Positions 40,401-47,059 of a stretch of DNA of 47,513 nt are shown here, piece by piece; positions within the stretch are counted from its first letter, which is position 1; each line of letters opens with the position of its first letter. Origin of the DNA: QALR01 sp045124015 (GTDB lineage: Bacteria > Bacillota > Clostridia > Oscillospirales > CAG-272); assembly GCA_045124015.1 (NCBI GenBank), contig JBGVLA010000125.1, positions 1-47,513 of the forward strand, in the 5' to 3' direction. Position numbers and translations under genes: made by a program. Below the pieces are notes generated by a model that saw nothing but the letters and a program-made list of their open reading frames with translations, ran no database searches and was not told where the DNA came from.

Positions 40401-41587
40401 TGAAATACGATTTTGAAACACTTGTTCCGCGATATGGAAAGGGCTCTTTCAAATGGGAAGAGCTCCGCGCGGAGGATCCGAATATTTCCGATCATATCGT
40501 GCCGCTTTCCGTTGCCGATATGGAATTTAAGACAGCGCCTGCGATCGTTGAGGGACTCAAAAAATATTTGGACGAAACTTCTCTCGGTTATACGCGTGCG
40601 ACCGATGCATATTATGAGGCAGTCATCGATTGGATGCGCCGCCGACATGGCTTTGAACCCAAGCGCGAATGGTTCGTGCAATTCAGCGGTATCGTTCCCG
40701 CACTTCGCCATATCATTGGCATTTTCACAAAACCGGGAGATGGCGTGCTCATTATGACGCCTGTTTATCATCAGTTCCGTATGGTCGCAGAGCATAATGG
40801 CTGTGAGATCGTCGAAAGCGAACTGCTTCTGAAAGACGGTAAATACGAAATTGATTTTGAAGATTTTGCGGCAAAGGCGGCAAGAGATGATGTGAAGCTC
40901 TGTATCCTTTGCAGTCCGCACAATCCTGTCGGCCGTGTCTGGACAAAAGAAGAGCTTTGCAAGATTGCGGATATTTGTCTGGAAAACAACGTATATCTTT
41001 TGGATGATGAGATTCATTCCGATCTTATCATGCCCGGATATCATCATGTGCCGATGCTTTCTCTTGATGAGAAATATCACGATAATCTGCTTGTTTGCAC
41101 CTCGCCCGGCAAGACGTTCAACCTTGCGGGTATGCAGGCATCCAATATTTTCGTTCCGAATGCGGAACGACGCGAAGCCATCGAAAAAGCGCGCGGTCAT
41201 TTTTCTCTCAATGCTCTCAGTTATAAGGCTGTGGAATTTGCATATCGAGATTCTGAAGAATGGCTCGACGAAGCGATCGCGTATATTGACGGTAACCGTA
41301 AATTTGCGATCGAATTTTTCCGTAAGCATTATCCCGACGTGTTCATTTCGGAGATGGAAGGTACGTACCTGCTTTGGGTAGATCTTCACTCCTTTGGCAT
41401 GACGATGGAGGAGCAGGAAAAATTGCTCCGCAAAAAGGCGCTCCTTTACGTTGACGAGGGTTATATCTTCGGCAAGGGCGGGGAAGGATTTGAGAGAATC
41501 AATATCGCTTGTCCGCGCCATGTGCTGGAAGCGGCTCTTGTGCGTCTGAAAAATGCGCTGGATGAATATGTGAAAAACAAAGCGTAA
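40400..41587 (+). CDS. MalY/PatB-family PLP aminotransferase (cystathionine beta-lyase-like)
   Basis: This 395-residue fold-type I PLP enzyme is of the MalY/PatB group, whose members cleave C-S bonds (cystathionine beta-lyase). The start MKYDFETLVPRYGKGSFKW is typical. PLPAD-like VPLSVADMEFKTAP, SPHNPVGRVW (Asn binding PLP), DDEIHSDLI and the Schiff-base Lys238 in SPGKTFNLAGMQAS are present, and the C-terminal RINIACPRHVLEAAL contains the substrate-carboxylate Arg. It is translated by coupling to GH29. In Escherichia coli MalY also represses the maltose activator MalT, so its place at the end of a glucan/glycosidase cluster is suggestive; a plain methionine-metabolism role is equally possible. 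Confidence 0.92.
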   Translation: MKYDFETLVPRYGKGSFKWEELRAEDPNISDHIVPLSVADMEFKTAPAIVEGLKKYLDETSLGYTRATDAYYEAVIDWMRRRHGFEPKREWFVQFSGIVPALRHIIGIFTKPGDGVLIMTPVYHQFRMVAEHNGCEIVESELLLKDGKYEIDFEDFAAKAARDDVKLCILCSPHNPVGRVWTKEELCKIADICLENNVYLLDDEIHSDLIMPGYHHVPMLSLDEKYHDNLLVCTSPGKTFNLAGMQASNIFVPNAERREAIEKARGHFSLNALSYKAVEFAYRDSEEWLDEAIAYIDGNRKFAIEFFRKHYPDVFISEMEGTYLLWVDLHSFGMTMEEQEKLLRKKALLYVDEGYIFGKGGEGFERINIACPRHVLEAALVRLKNALDEYVKNKA

Positions 41588-41595
41588 TATAACGA

Positions 41596-41621
41596 AAACC
41601 CCGACGAAAGTCGGGGTTTGA
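41596..41621. terminator. Bidirectional terminator
   Basis: AAACCCCGAC (41596-41605), GAAA loop, GTCGGGGTTT (41610-41619). It closes the plus-strand glycosidase operon and the convergent trmO gene. Confidence 0.88.
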
Positions 41622-41624
41622 TGT

Positions 41625-42308
41625 TTATAAGGCAAGAATCTTTTTTACCGTCAAAATATTTTCGTTTACCGTGAAGTGGACCTCGATGCTGCCGAACGCC
41701 ATCATGTAGATACGCTCGGCGTCATGTTGATAACCCGGACGAGGGTCTTCTCGGAGCAGGGCAATCACACCGTCATAAAGATGGGGTGGGATCTGTGCTT
41801 TCAGCTCGTCTGTGATCTCAACGGTAAGCGAGCCTTCGCCCGGACCTTTTGCAAAACCTCCTTGGGCTTCGGGGTGAGAGTCCGTGTAGGCGAGGTAGGG
41901 TTTAACATCATAGATCGGCGTGCCGTCGAGGATATCTGCGCCCGTAACGTAAAGAACAGGACCTTCGGGGGTGTGCAGGTCGATGCCGACGAGCTTCACG
42001 GAGGAAAGTCCGATGGGGTTGGGTCGGAACGGGGAACGTGTGGCGAAAACGCCCATGCGCTTATTGCCGCCGAGTCTTGGCGGACGTACGGTGGGCGACC
42101 ATTCGTCGCGGACGGCTTCGGAAAATTGCCAGATGAGCCAAAGATGGGAATATCCCTCGATTCCGCGAAAGGCATCGGGATTTCGGTATTCAGGTTCAAA
42201 AACGATTTTTGATGTGATGGTATCGACAAGTCCGCTCTGGCGTGGGATGCCGAACTTGGCGGTAAAGTCGTTTCGAATGTGGGCGATGACGGAAAGAGAA
42301 TGGGTCAT
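41625..42308 (-). CDS. trmO: tRNA (N6-threonylcarbamoyladenosine(37)-N6)-methyltransferase TrmO (TsaA-like)
   Basis: This 227-residue SAM-dependent enzyme belongs to the TsaA/TrmO family, which N6-methylates t6A at position 37 of certain tRNAs. The family signature RSPFRPNPIGLSSVKLVG lies near residues 77-94; SGLVDTITSKIVFEPEY and YSHLWLIWQFSEAV are also typical of the beta-barrel fold. The C-terminal part (DRPGYQ-like DPRPGYQHDAERIYMMAFG) is the usual TrmO end. The start at 42308 is supported by GGAGG on the minus strand 6-7 bp upstream; a longer in-frame reading (to 42437) runs into the hairpin array and is rejected. Confidence 0.92.
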   Translation of the reverse strand: MTHSLSVIAHIRNDFTAKFGIPRQSGLVDTITSKIVFEPEYRNPDAFRGIEGYSHLWLIWQFSEAVRDEWSPTVRPPRLGGNKRMGVFATRSPFRPNPIGLSSVKLVGIDLHTPEGPVLYVTGADILDGTPIYDVKPYLAYTDSHPEAQGGFAKGPGEGSLTVEITDELKAQIPPHLYDGVIALLREDPRPGYQHDAERIYMMAFGSIEVHFTVNENILTVKKILAL

Positions 42309-42329
42309 GGAAACCTCCGAGGAAAGTGG

Positions 42330-42496
42330 AATGATATATTCGCTCCGCGAATATGATGGCTTGCGCCGTATGATATACCTCGCGTTGCTCGGTATGATAT
42401 CATATCCGTTCCCATATATGCCGAAGGGATATATCATCCGCGAAGCGGGATATCATATCGAAGATATATCACCCGTTCCGCGAGGAACGGATATCA
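42330..42496. repeat. Array of GATAT-flanked short palindromes
   Basis: About 165 bp between trmO and the tRNA gene consist of consecutive imperfect hairpins, each flanked by variants of TGATATATCA / GATATCAT. Clear units are ATTCGC-TCC-GCGAAT (near 42338-42352), a second at 42380-42392 with ACC/GGT ends, the self-complementary ATGATATCAT (42394-42403), ATATCC (42403-42408) with GGATAT (42427-42432), CCGC-GAA-GCGG (42438-42448), and the best one, CCGTTCC-GCGA-GGAACGG (42473-42490). The spacing is about 30-35 bp. It resembles REP-like or MITE-like intergenic repeats; no coding role is seen. Confidence 0.75.
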
Positions 42497-42498
42497 TT

Positions 42499-42538
42499 GC
42501 AAAAAGAGCATTTGTCAAAAGACAAATGCTCTTTTTGC
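42499..42538 (-). terminator. Terminator hairpin of tRNA-Arg
   Basis: GCAAAAAGAGCATTTGTC (42499-42516) is perfectly complementary to GACAAATGCTCTTTTTGC (42521-42538) around AAAA: an 18-bp stem with a T-rich 3' arm on both strands. It begins one base after the encoded CCA end. Confidence 0.88.
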
Positions 42539-42539
42539 A

Positions 42540-42616
42540 TGGCGCACCGGACAGGATTCGAACCCGCGACCTACAGAATCGGAATCTGTCGCTCTATCCA
42601 GCTGAGCTACCGGAGC
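42540..42616 (-). tRNA. tRNA-Arg (anticodon CCG)
   Basis: A complete 77-nt cloverleaf is readable on the minus strand: acceptor GCTCCGG ... CCGGTGC, D-arm GCTCAGCTGGATAGAGC, anticodon stem ACAGA/TCTGT with loop TTCCGAT (anticodon CCG at 42580-42582), T-loop TTCGAAT, and an encoded CCA at 42540-42542. The acceptor stem has a U-U mismatch at pair 3-70. It decodes CGG. Confidence 0.95.
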
Positions 42617-42653
42617 ATGATATAAAAAAGGGAAGAATGAAAAGAGAAAAGGT

Positions 42654-42706
42654 GCAAAAGCTCCACTTTCGTTCATTATTATATATAAGGAGAATGGAGC
42701 TTTTGC
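42654..42706 (-). terminator. Hairpin between the TSCPD gene and tRNA-Arg
   Basis: GCAAAAGCTCCA (42654-42665) pairs perfectly with TGGAGCTTTTGC (42695-42706) across a 29-nt AT-rich loop. On the minus strand it follows the TSCPD stop codon by about 15 bp with a T-rich tail. The large loop contains a TATAAT on the minus strand that might help start the tRNA transcript. Confidence 0.65.
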
Positions 42707-42720
42707 GAATTTTGGAGGGC

Positions 42721-42978
42721 TTATTTTGCGAGGGCTTCTTCGAGTGCCTTTGCGAGCTGGTCAGGGCAGGATGTGCCGCGACCTCTGCAGTCGGTGCCTT
42801 TCACTTTTGCGATAACGTCTTCGGCCTTCATGCCTTTGACGAGCTTGGAGATGCCCTGTGTGTTGCCGTGGCAACCGCCAACGAATTCTGCGGATTCAAT
42901 GGTGTTGTCGTCTGCGAGGGTGATCTTGATCTGACGGGAACAGGTGCCTTTTGTGGTGTATTCGATACTCTTTGCCAT
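42721..42978 (-). CDS. TSCPD domain-containing protein (TIGR03905-like)
   Basis: The 85-residue protein consists of one TSCPD domain. The hallmark TSCPDQLAKAL is at residues ~69-79, preceded by CRGRG and by GGCHGNTQGISKLV (about 34-47), with four conserved Cys in total. Such domains form the C-terminal tail of some class II ribonucleotide reductases and are also found alone in Clostridia. A role in metal or thiol chemistry is likely but unproven. I place the start at 42978 (MAKSIEYTTKGTC), with AAAGGA about 10 bp upstream, rather than the longer open frame from 43014, which would begin at the promoter. Confidence 0.9.
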   Translation of the reverse strand: MAKSIEYTTKGTCSRQIKITLADDNTIESAEFVGGCHGNTQGISKLVKGMKAEDVIAKVKGTDCRGRGTSCPDQLAKALEEALAK

Positions 42979-43016
42979 AATACTGTTTTCCTTTGTTTTG
43001 AATTTGATATACAATT

Positions 43017-43022
43017 ATTATA
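43017..43022 (-). promoter_or_regulatory. Extended -10 promoter of the TSCPD gene
   Basis: On the minus strand TGCTATAAT gives a perfect -10 with the TG extension; the -35 is poor, as common for extended -10 promoters. It lies 39 bp before the start codon. Confidence 0.6.
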
Positions 43023-43174
43023 GCATAGATTTTAGAAAAATGCTCCTGTTTTTTGATAAAAAATGAAATTTGTGAATAATTAACAAAAATCGTGTCCAAG
43101 ATTTTGTTGTACTTGTGCAGGGTGGAAAAATCAAAGAAAATGTGAAAAAATCAGGAAAAATTGAGAAAAAACTA

Positions 43175-43203
43175 TTGACAAACAGCTTGATTTGTTGTAT
43201 ACT
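43175..43203 (+). promoter_or_regulatory. Promoter of the S10 ribosomal-protein operon
   Basis: A perfect TTGACA (43175-43180), 17 bp and TATACT (43198-43203) with a TG near the extended position. It lies about 300 bp before rpsJ and should start transcription near 43210. Confidence 0.85.
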
Positions 43204-43209
43204 AAGGGA

Positions 43210-43498
43210 GCTTGATGTGCGATGAAGCGAGAGGTTGCCGCAAAGAAAGCGGGTAATTTTCGCAGAGTATGTCCGATAAACGGGCGCCAGTTTAAGGCGA
43301 ACGATATGAGTGTTTGGGATATTGCAGTCGCGTGCGATTGTCAATCCAAACGAAACAAGCGCGAGTACCAGCCGATGAAAATCGGCATTTTACACGGGTT
43401 ACAGGAAACGCCCGGTGAGGTGTTCGCTACAAACTGAGTCAAAATCACAACTTCCTGTGTGTTGTGAACTCGCCGCCAACAGCAAAATTTTATAGGAG
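43210..43498 (+). promoter_or_regulatory. Structured leader of the S10 operon (candidate ribosomal-protein-binding RNA)
   Basis: The transcript begins with about 300 untranslated bases that fold well by eye: GCGA/TCGC enclosing CCGC/GCGG (43227-43263); a long hairpin at 43317-43346 (GGAT-ATTG-CAGTCGC against GCGATTG-CAATCC with one bulge and one G-U); GCCGAT-GAAA-ATCGGC (43371-43386); CACGGG/CCCGGTG (43393-43417, one bulge); and TCACAAC/GTTGTGA (43445-43467) extended by GAGT/ACTC. The AGGAGG of rpsJ lies at the 3' end. Autoregulation by L4, known for the proteobacterial S10 operon, is a model only. A 71-codon open frame at 43222 overlaps it and is judged spurious. Confidence 0.7.
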
Positions 43499-43508
43499 GC
43501 AAAATCAA

Positions 43509-43820
43509 GTGGCAGTTAGTGAAAAAATCAGAATCAGACTGAAAAGCTACGATCACACATTGATCGATGCAGCAGCGGAAAAAATCGTTGAAACAGCGAA
43601 GAGAAACGGCGCTACCGTTTCCGGTCCCATTCCGCTTCCGACTGAAAAGGAGATCATCACCATTCTCCGCGCTGTACACAAGTACAAAGACAGCCGTGAA
43701 CAGTTTGAGTACAGAACTCACAAGAGACTTATTGACGTGATCAAGCCGTCTCAGAAAACCATCGAAGCTCTCACAGCTCTCGAACTTCCGGCCGGCGTCG
43801 AAATCGAAATCAAGCTTTAA
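43509..43820 (+). CDS. rpsJ: 30S ribosomal protein S10
   Basis: The 103-residue S10 protein is a component of the 30S head and, as NusE, a transcription antitermination partner of NusB. The sequence IRIRLKSYDHTLIDAAAEKI is diagnostic, as are SGPIPLPT and the C-terminal DVIKPSQKTIEALTALELPA. The start is a GTG at 43509, with AGGAGG about 10 bp upstream; the in-frame frame further upstream (43464) lies within the leader hairpin. It is the first gene of the S10 operon. A 144-bp gap separates it from rplC. Confidence 0.97.
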   Translation: MAVSEKIRIRLKSYDHTLIDAAAEKIVETAKRNGATVSGPIPLPTEKEIITILRAVHKYKDSREQFEYRTHKRLIDVIKPSQKTIEALTALELPAGVEIEIKL

Positions 43821-43866
43821 TCCCTACCTTATATAATATACGGATTAAAGAAATTCGACTCGAGGC

Positions 43867-43938
43867 ATGTGCGGAAAGATAGATTCCCGTGCATCCGGTT
43901 CGGTCATGTTGACCCGCCTGCGCGACGCAGTGGTCAAC
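43867..43938 (+). promoter_or_regulatory. Two-hairpin element between rpsJ and rplC
   Basis: In the 144-bp rpsJ-rplC gap, ATGTGCGG (43867-43874) pairs with CCGTGCAT (43887-43894), two G-U pairs included. GTTGACC (43908-43914) pairs with GGTCAAC (43932-43938), with an inner CTGC/GCAG. The rplC ribosome-binding site (AAGGAG) follows. A TTATATAATATA stretch lies just after rpsJ. No terminator-like T-run is seen. It may be a regulatory or processing element. Confidence 0.6.
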
Positions 43939-43964
43939 CAATAACCTAAACAAGGAGAAAGAAA

Positions 43965-44597
43965 ATGAAAAAGGCTATTATCGGTAAGAAAATCGGTATG
44001 ACACAGATTTTCGACGAAGTTGGCAACGTAATCCCGGTTACAATCATTGAAGCTGGTCCTTGCGTTGTAGCACAGAAAAAGACCGTTGAAACCGACGGTT
44101 ACTCCAGTGTTCAGCTCGGCTTTGAAGACATTGCCGACAAGAAACTTAACAAAGCAGTTAAGGGTCATTTCGCAAAAGCAAATGTTGCTGCGAAGAGACA
44201 TCTCAAAGAATTCAGACTTGATGACGCTGCAAACATGAACGTTGGCGATATCGTTTCCGCTGACACATTCGTAGCAGGCGACAGAGTTGACGTAACAGGC
44301 ACCTCTAAGGGCCACGGCTTCTCCGGCGTAATCAAGAGATGGAACTGCCACAAGCTCCGCATGACACACGGCGTAGGCCCTGTTCATCGTCAGCCCGGTT
44401 CCATGGGCGCGAACTCCTCCCCCTCCAGAATCTTCAAGAACAAGAAGATGGCTGGTCAGTACGGTAACGAACAGGTTACTGTTCAGAACCTCGACGTAGT
44501 TCGCGTTGATGCAGACAAAAATCTTATCGCCGTTAAGGGCGCTATTCCCGGCGCTAAGGGCGGCATCGTGTTCGTTCGCAACACGGTAAAAGCGTGA
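43965..44597 (+). CDS. rplC: 50S ribosomal protein L3
   Basis: The 210-residue L3 protein is an early assembly protein that binds near the 3' end of 23S rRNA. The start KKAIIGKKIGMTQIFDE is the bacterial L3 signature; the long loop that reaches the peptidyl-transferase centre contains GHGFSGVIKRWN (about residues 116-127), HGVGPVHRQPGSMG and GQYGNEQVTVQNL. AAGGAGAAAG precedes the ATG. rplD follows after 17 bp. Codon use is strongly biased as expected for highly expressed genes. Confidence 0.98.
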   Translation: MKKAIIGKKIGMTQIFDEVGNVIPVTIIEAGPCVVAQKKTVETDGYSSVQLGFEDIADKKLNKAVKGHFAKANVAAKRHLKEFRLDDAANMNVGDIVSADTFVAGDRVDVTGTSKGHGFSGVIKRWNCHKLRMTHGVGPVHRQPGSMGANSSPSRIFKNKKMAGQYGNEQVTVQNLDVVRVDADKNLIAVKGAIPGAKGGIVFVRNTVKA

Positions 44598-44614
44598 GAA
44601 GGAGGAATTAGAAA

Positions 44615-45238
44615 ATGGCTAACATGAAAGTATTTGACATGGCAGGCATGGAAGTTGGTACAATCGAACTTGCTGATTCCGTATTCGCTGTTGCTGTAAA
44701 CGCTGCAGTTCTCCACGCTGCTGTAAGAGCTTACCTTCTCAACCAGAGACAGGGTACACAGTCCACACTCACAAGAACCGAAGTTTCCGGTGGCGGCAGA
44801 AAGCCTTGGAGACAGAAGGGTACCGGTCGTGCAAGACAGGGTTCCACTCGTTCTCCCCAGTGGACACACGGTGGTGTAGCTCTCGGTCCGAAGCCCAGAA
44901 CCTACAAAACCGACCTCAACAAGAAAGTTAAGAGACTTGCTCTCAAGAGCGCTCTTTCCTCTAAAGTTCTTGACGATTCTCTCGTAATCGTGAACGCAAT
45001 CGTAGCTACCGAATACAAGACAAAGGTTATGGCGAATATGCTTAACGCTCTCGGTGCTACCGGCAAGACTCTCGTAGTTCTTTCCGAAAAGAATGACATG
45101 GTTCTTAAGAGCCTTGGCAATATCGCAGGCGTTAAGACAGCTTATGTCAACACCATCAACGTATATGACATCCTCAACTGCGACAAGCTCGTTCTCGTTG
45201 AGGCTGCAGCTAAGAAAATCGAGGAGGTATACGCATAA
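44615..45238 (+). CDS. rplD: 50S ribosomal protein L4
   Basis: The 207-residue L4 protein has the exit-tunnel loop TRTEVSGGGRKPWRQKGTGR (about residues 48-67), followed by ARQGSTRSPQWTHGGVALGP. The N-terminus MANMKVFDMAGMEVGTIEL is typical. L4 is the known autogenous regulator of S10 operons in Proteobacteria, so it is the first candidate ligand of the leader at 43210-43498. Its TAA stop overlaps the next ATG by one base (TAATG at 45236-45240). GGAGG lies before the start. Confidence 0.98.
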   Translation: MANMKVFDMAGMEVGTIELADSVFAVAVNAAVLHAAVRAYLLNQRQGTQSTLTRTEVSGGGRKPWRQKGTGRARQGSTRSPQWTHGGVALGPKPRTYKTDLNKKVKRLALKSALSSKVLDDSLVIVNAIVATEYKTKVMANMLNALGATGKTLVVLSEKNDMVLKSLGNIAGVKTAYVNTINVYDILNCDKLVLVEAAAKKIEEVYA

Positions 45239-45531
45239 TGAAGTTCGCTCATGATATTATCGTAAGACCCCTTATCACAGAAAAGAGCCTTTCCGCTACA
45301 AGCGAAAAGAGATATGCTTTCGAAGTATTGAAAACCGCAACAAAGCCCGAAATCGCAGCAGCAGTTGAAGAAGTTTTCGGCGTTAAGGTTGCAGACGTAA
45401 ACACAATGATCATGAAGAAGAAACCCGCAAGAATGGGTGTTCACGCAGGTTACAAGAAAGCTTGGAAGAAAGCGATCGTAACCCTTACTGAAGATTCCAA
45501 GACAATCGAGTTCTTCGATGGCATGATCTGA
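45238..45531 (+). CDS. rplW: 50S ribosomal protein L23
   Basis: The 97-residue L23 protein sits at the exit tunnel and docks the signal recognition particle and trigger factor. HDIIVRPLITEKSL (residues 4-17) is the classical start; EVFGVKVADVNTMIMKKKPA and the C-terminal KKAIVTLTEDSKTIEFF complete the fold. Translational coupling to rplD by overlap; its own AGGAGG precedes the start within rplD. rplB follows after 16 bp. Confidence 0.98.
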   Translation: MKFAHDIIVRPLITEKSLSATSEKRYAFEVLKTATKPEIAAAVEEVFGVKVADVNTMIMKKKPARMGVHAGYKKAWKKAIVTLTEDSKTIEFFDGMI

Positions 45532-45547
45532 TAAGGAGGAGTAAAAA

Positions 45548-46381
45548 ATGGCTACTATCAAGTATAAACCGACGACTCCTGCCAGACGTAATATGTCTGT
45601 GCCGGACTTCGCGGAAATCACGAAGTTCTCCCCCGAAAAGAGTCTTCTCACCGTTAAGAAAAAACACGCCGGCAGAAACAGCTACGGCAAGATCACCGTT
45701 CGTCATATCGGCGGTGGTAACAGACAGAAATACAGAATCATCGACTTCAAGCGCGCAGCTACAACAGACGTTGCAACTGTTATCGGTATCGAATACGATC
45801 CTAACAGAACCGCTTACATCGCACTTCTCCAGTACGAAGATGGTTCCAAGAAGTACATCATCGCTCCTGTAGGTCTTACAGACGGTGATAAGGTTTACTC
45901 CGGTGAACACGCCGACATTAAACCCGGTAACACACTTCCTATTGCCAACATCCCCGTTGGTACTCTCATCTACAACATCGAACTTTACCCCGGCAAGGGC
46001 GGTCAGCTCGTTCGTTCCGCAGGTACTTTCGCTCAGCTCATGGCTAAAGAAAATGACATGGCTCAGGTAAGACTTCCTTCCGGCGAAGTTCGTCTCATCA
46101 GACTTGACTGCAAGGCAACAATCGGTCAGGTTTCCAACATCGACCACGAAAACGTTAAGATCGGTAAAGCAGGTAAGACTCGCCATCGCGGCATCCGTCC
46201 TACCGTACGCGGTTCCGTAATGAACCCCTGCGACCACCCGCACGGTGGTGGTGAAGGCCGTTCTCCGATCGGTCGTCCGTCTCCTGTAACTCCTTGGGGT
46301 AAACCCGCACTTGGTTACAAGACAAGAAACAAGAAATCCAGAACTGAACAGTTCATCGTAAAACACAGAAACGGTAAATAA
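45548..46381 (+). CDS. rplB: 50S ribosomal protein L2
   Basis: The 277-residue L2 protein is required for subunit association and peptidyl transfer. Signature pieces are ATIKYKPTTPARRNMSV at the start, GRNSYGKITVRHIGGGNRQK (about residues 40-60), the SH3-like domain and the C-terminal MNPCDHPHGGGEGRSPIGRP with the essential His (about residue 229). AAGGAGGAG precedes the ATG. rpsS follows after 15 bp. Confidence 0.98.
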   Translation: MATIKYKPTTPARRNMSVPDFAEITKFSPEKSLLTVKKKHAGRNSYGKITVRHIGGGNRQKYRIIDFKRAATTDVATVIGIEYDPNRTAYIALLQYEDGSKKYIIAPVGLTDGDKVYSGEHADIKPGNTLPIANIPVGTLIYNIELYPGKGGQLVRSAGTFAQLMAKENDMAQVRLPSGEVRLIRLDCKATIGQVSNIDHENVKIGKAGKTRHRGIRPTVRGSVMNPCDHPHGGGEGRSPIGRPSPVTPWGKPALGYKTRNKKSRTEQFIVKHRNGK

Positions 46382-46396
46382 GGAGGAGGCATAAAA

Positions 46397-46678
46397 ATGA
46401 GCAGAAGCCTTAAAAAAGGACCTTTTGTCGAAGAAAAACTCTACACCAGAGTTTGCGCTATGAACGACAAAGGCGAGAAAAAGGTATTGAAGACCTGGTC
46501 TCGTGCTTCCGTAATTTTCCCCGAATTTGTCGGTCATACGATTGCGGTTCACGACGGTAGAAAACACGTTCCGGTATATGTAACAGAAGATATGGTTGGA
46601 CACAAACTCGGTGAGTTTGCTCCCACCAGAACCTTCAAGGGTCATGCCGGTTCCAAAACATCCAACAACGGTAAATAA
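46397..46678 (+). CDS. rpsS: 30S ribosomal protein S19
   Basis: This 93-residue S19 contacts S13 in the 30S head. MSRSLKKGPFVEEKL opens the protein; TWSRASVIFPEFVGHTIAVH (about residues 34-53) and HKLGEFAPTRTFKGHAG are diagnostic. AAGGAGGAGG lies upstream. rplV begins 30 bp after its stop, with GGGAGG in between. Confidence 0.98.
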   Translation: MSRSLKKGPFVEEKLYTRVCAMNDKGEKKVLKTWSRASVIFPEFVGHTIAVHDGRKHVPVYVTEDMVGHKLGEFAPTRTFKGHAGSKTSNNGK

Positions 46679-46708
46679 TCTCGCACCAAGCGAAGGGAGG
46701 AACTACAA

Positions 46709-47044
46709 ATGGAATCTAGAGCATATCTTAAATATGCAAGAATTTCCCCGCGCAAAGTACAGATCGTGCTTGACCTCATCAGAGGTAAGGATGCGGGAAC
46801 AGCAATGGCAATTCTTAAAAACACTCCTAAATCTGCGAGTGAATACCTCATCAAGTTGCTCAAGAGTGCAATCGCAAACGCTGAGCACAACTATGGCATG
46901 GACGTAAGCAAGCTTTACGTTTCCGAATGCTTCGTTTGCCCGGGCCCGACTCTCAAGAGAATCATGCCCCGCGCAAAAGGCAGCGCAGACAGAATCCTTA
47001 AGAGAACAAGCCACGTAACGCTCGCTCTCAAGGAAAGAGCTTAA
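46709..47044 (+). CDS. rplV: 50S ribosomal protein L22
   Basis: This 111-residue L22 protein lines the exit tunnel. YLKYARISPRKVQIVLDLIR is the family start, and LLKSAIANAEHNYGMD and GPTLKRIMPRAKGSADRILK (the beta-hairpin that reaches the tunnel constriction) follow. The length is standard. rpsC begins 15 bp downstream. Confidence 0.98.
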   Translation: MESRAYLKYARISPRKVQIVLDLIRGKDAGTAMAILKNTPKSASEYLIKLLKSAIANAEHNYGMDVSKLYVSECFVCPGPTLKRIMPRAKGSADRILKRTSHVTLALKERA

Positions 47045-47059
47045 TGGAGGTATTGAAGA

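Noticed and set aside
42309..42437. N-terminal extension of trmO by 43 residues
   Set aside because: The extension is translated hairpin array and lacks a ribosome-binding site; GGAGG and the family start fit 42308.
42330..42496. CRISPR array
   Set aside because: The units are hairpins with variable stems and no constant repeat with unique spacers; no cas gene is in the window.
41971..43023. Plus-strand 350-codon open frame across trmO, the repeat array, tRNA-Arg and TSCPD
   Set aside because: It runs through a tRNA gene and hairpin array and opposes two clear genes; no ribosome-binding site.
43222..43437. 71-codon open frame in the S10 leader (Lys/Arg-rich)
   Set aside because: Spacing to the nearest GGGAG is long (11 bp), composition is not protein-like for this genome, and the same bases form consistent hairpins. 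A leader peptide cannot be fully excluded.
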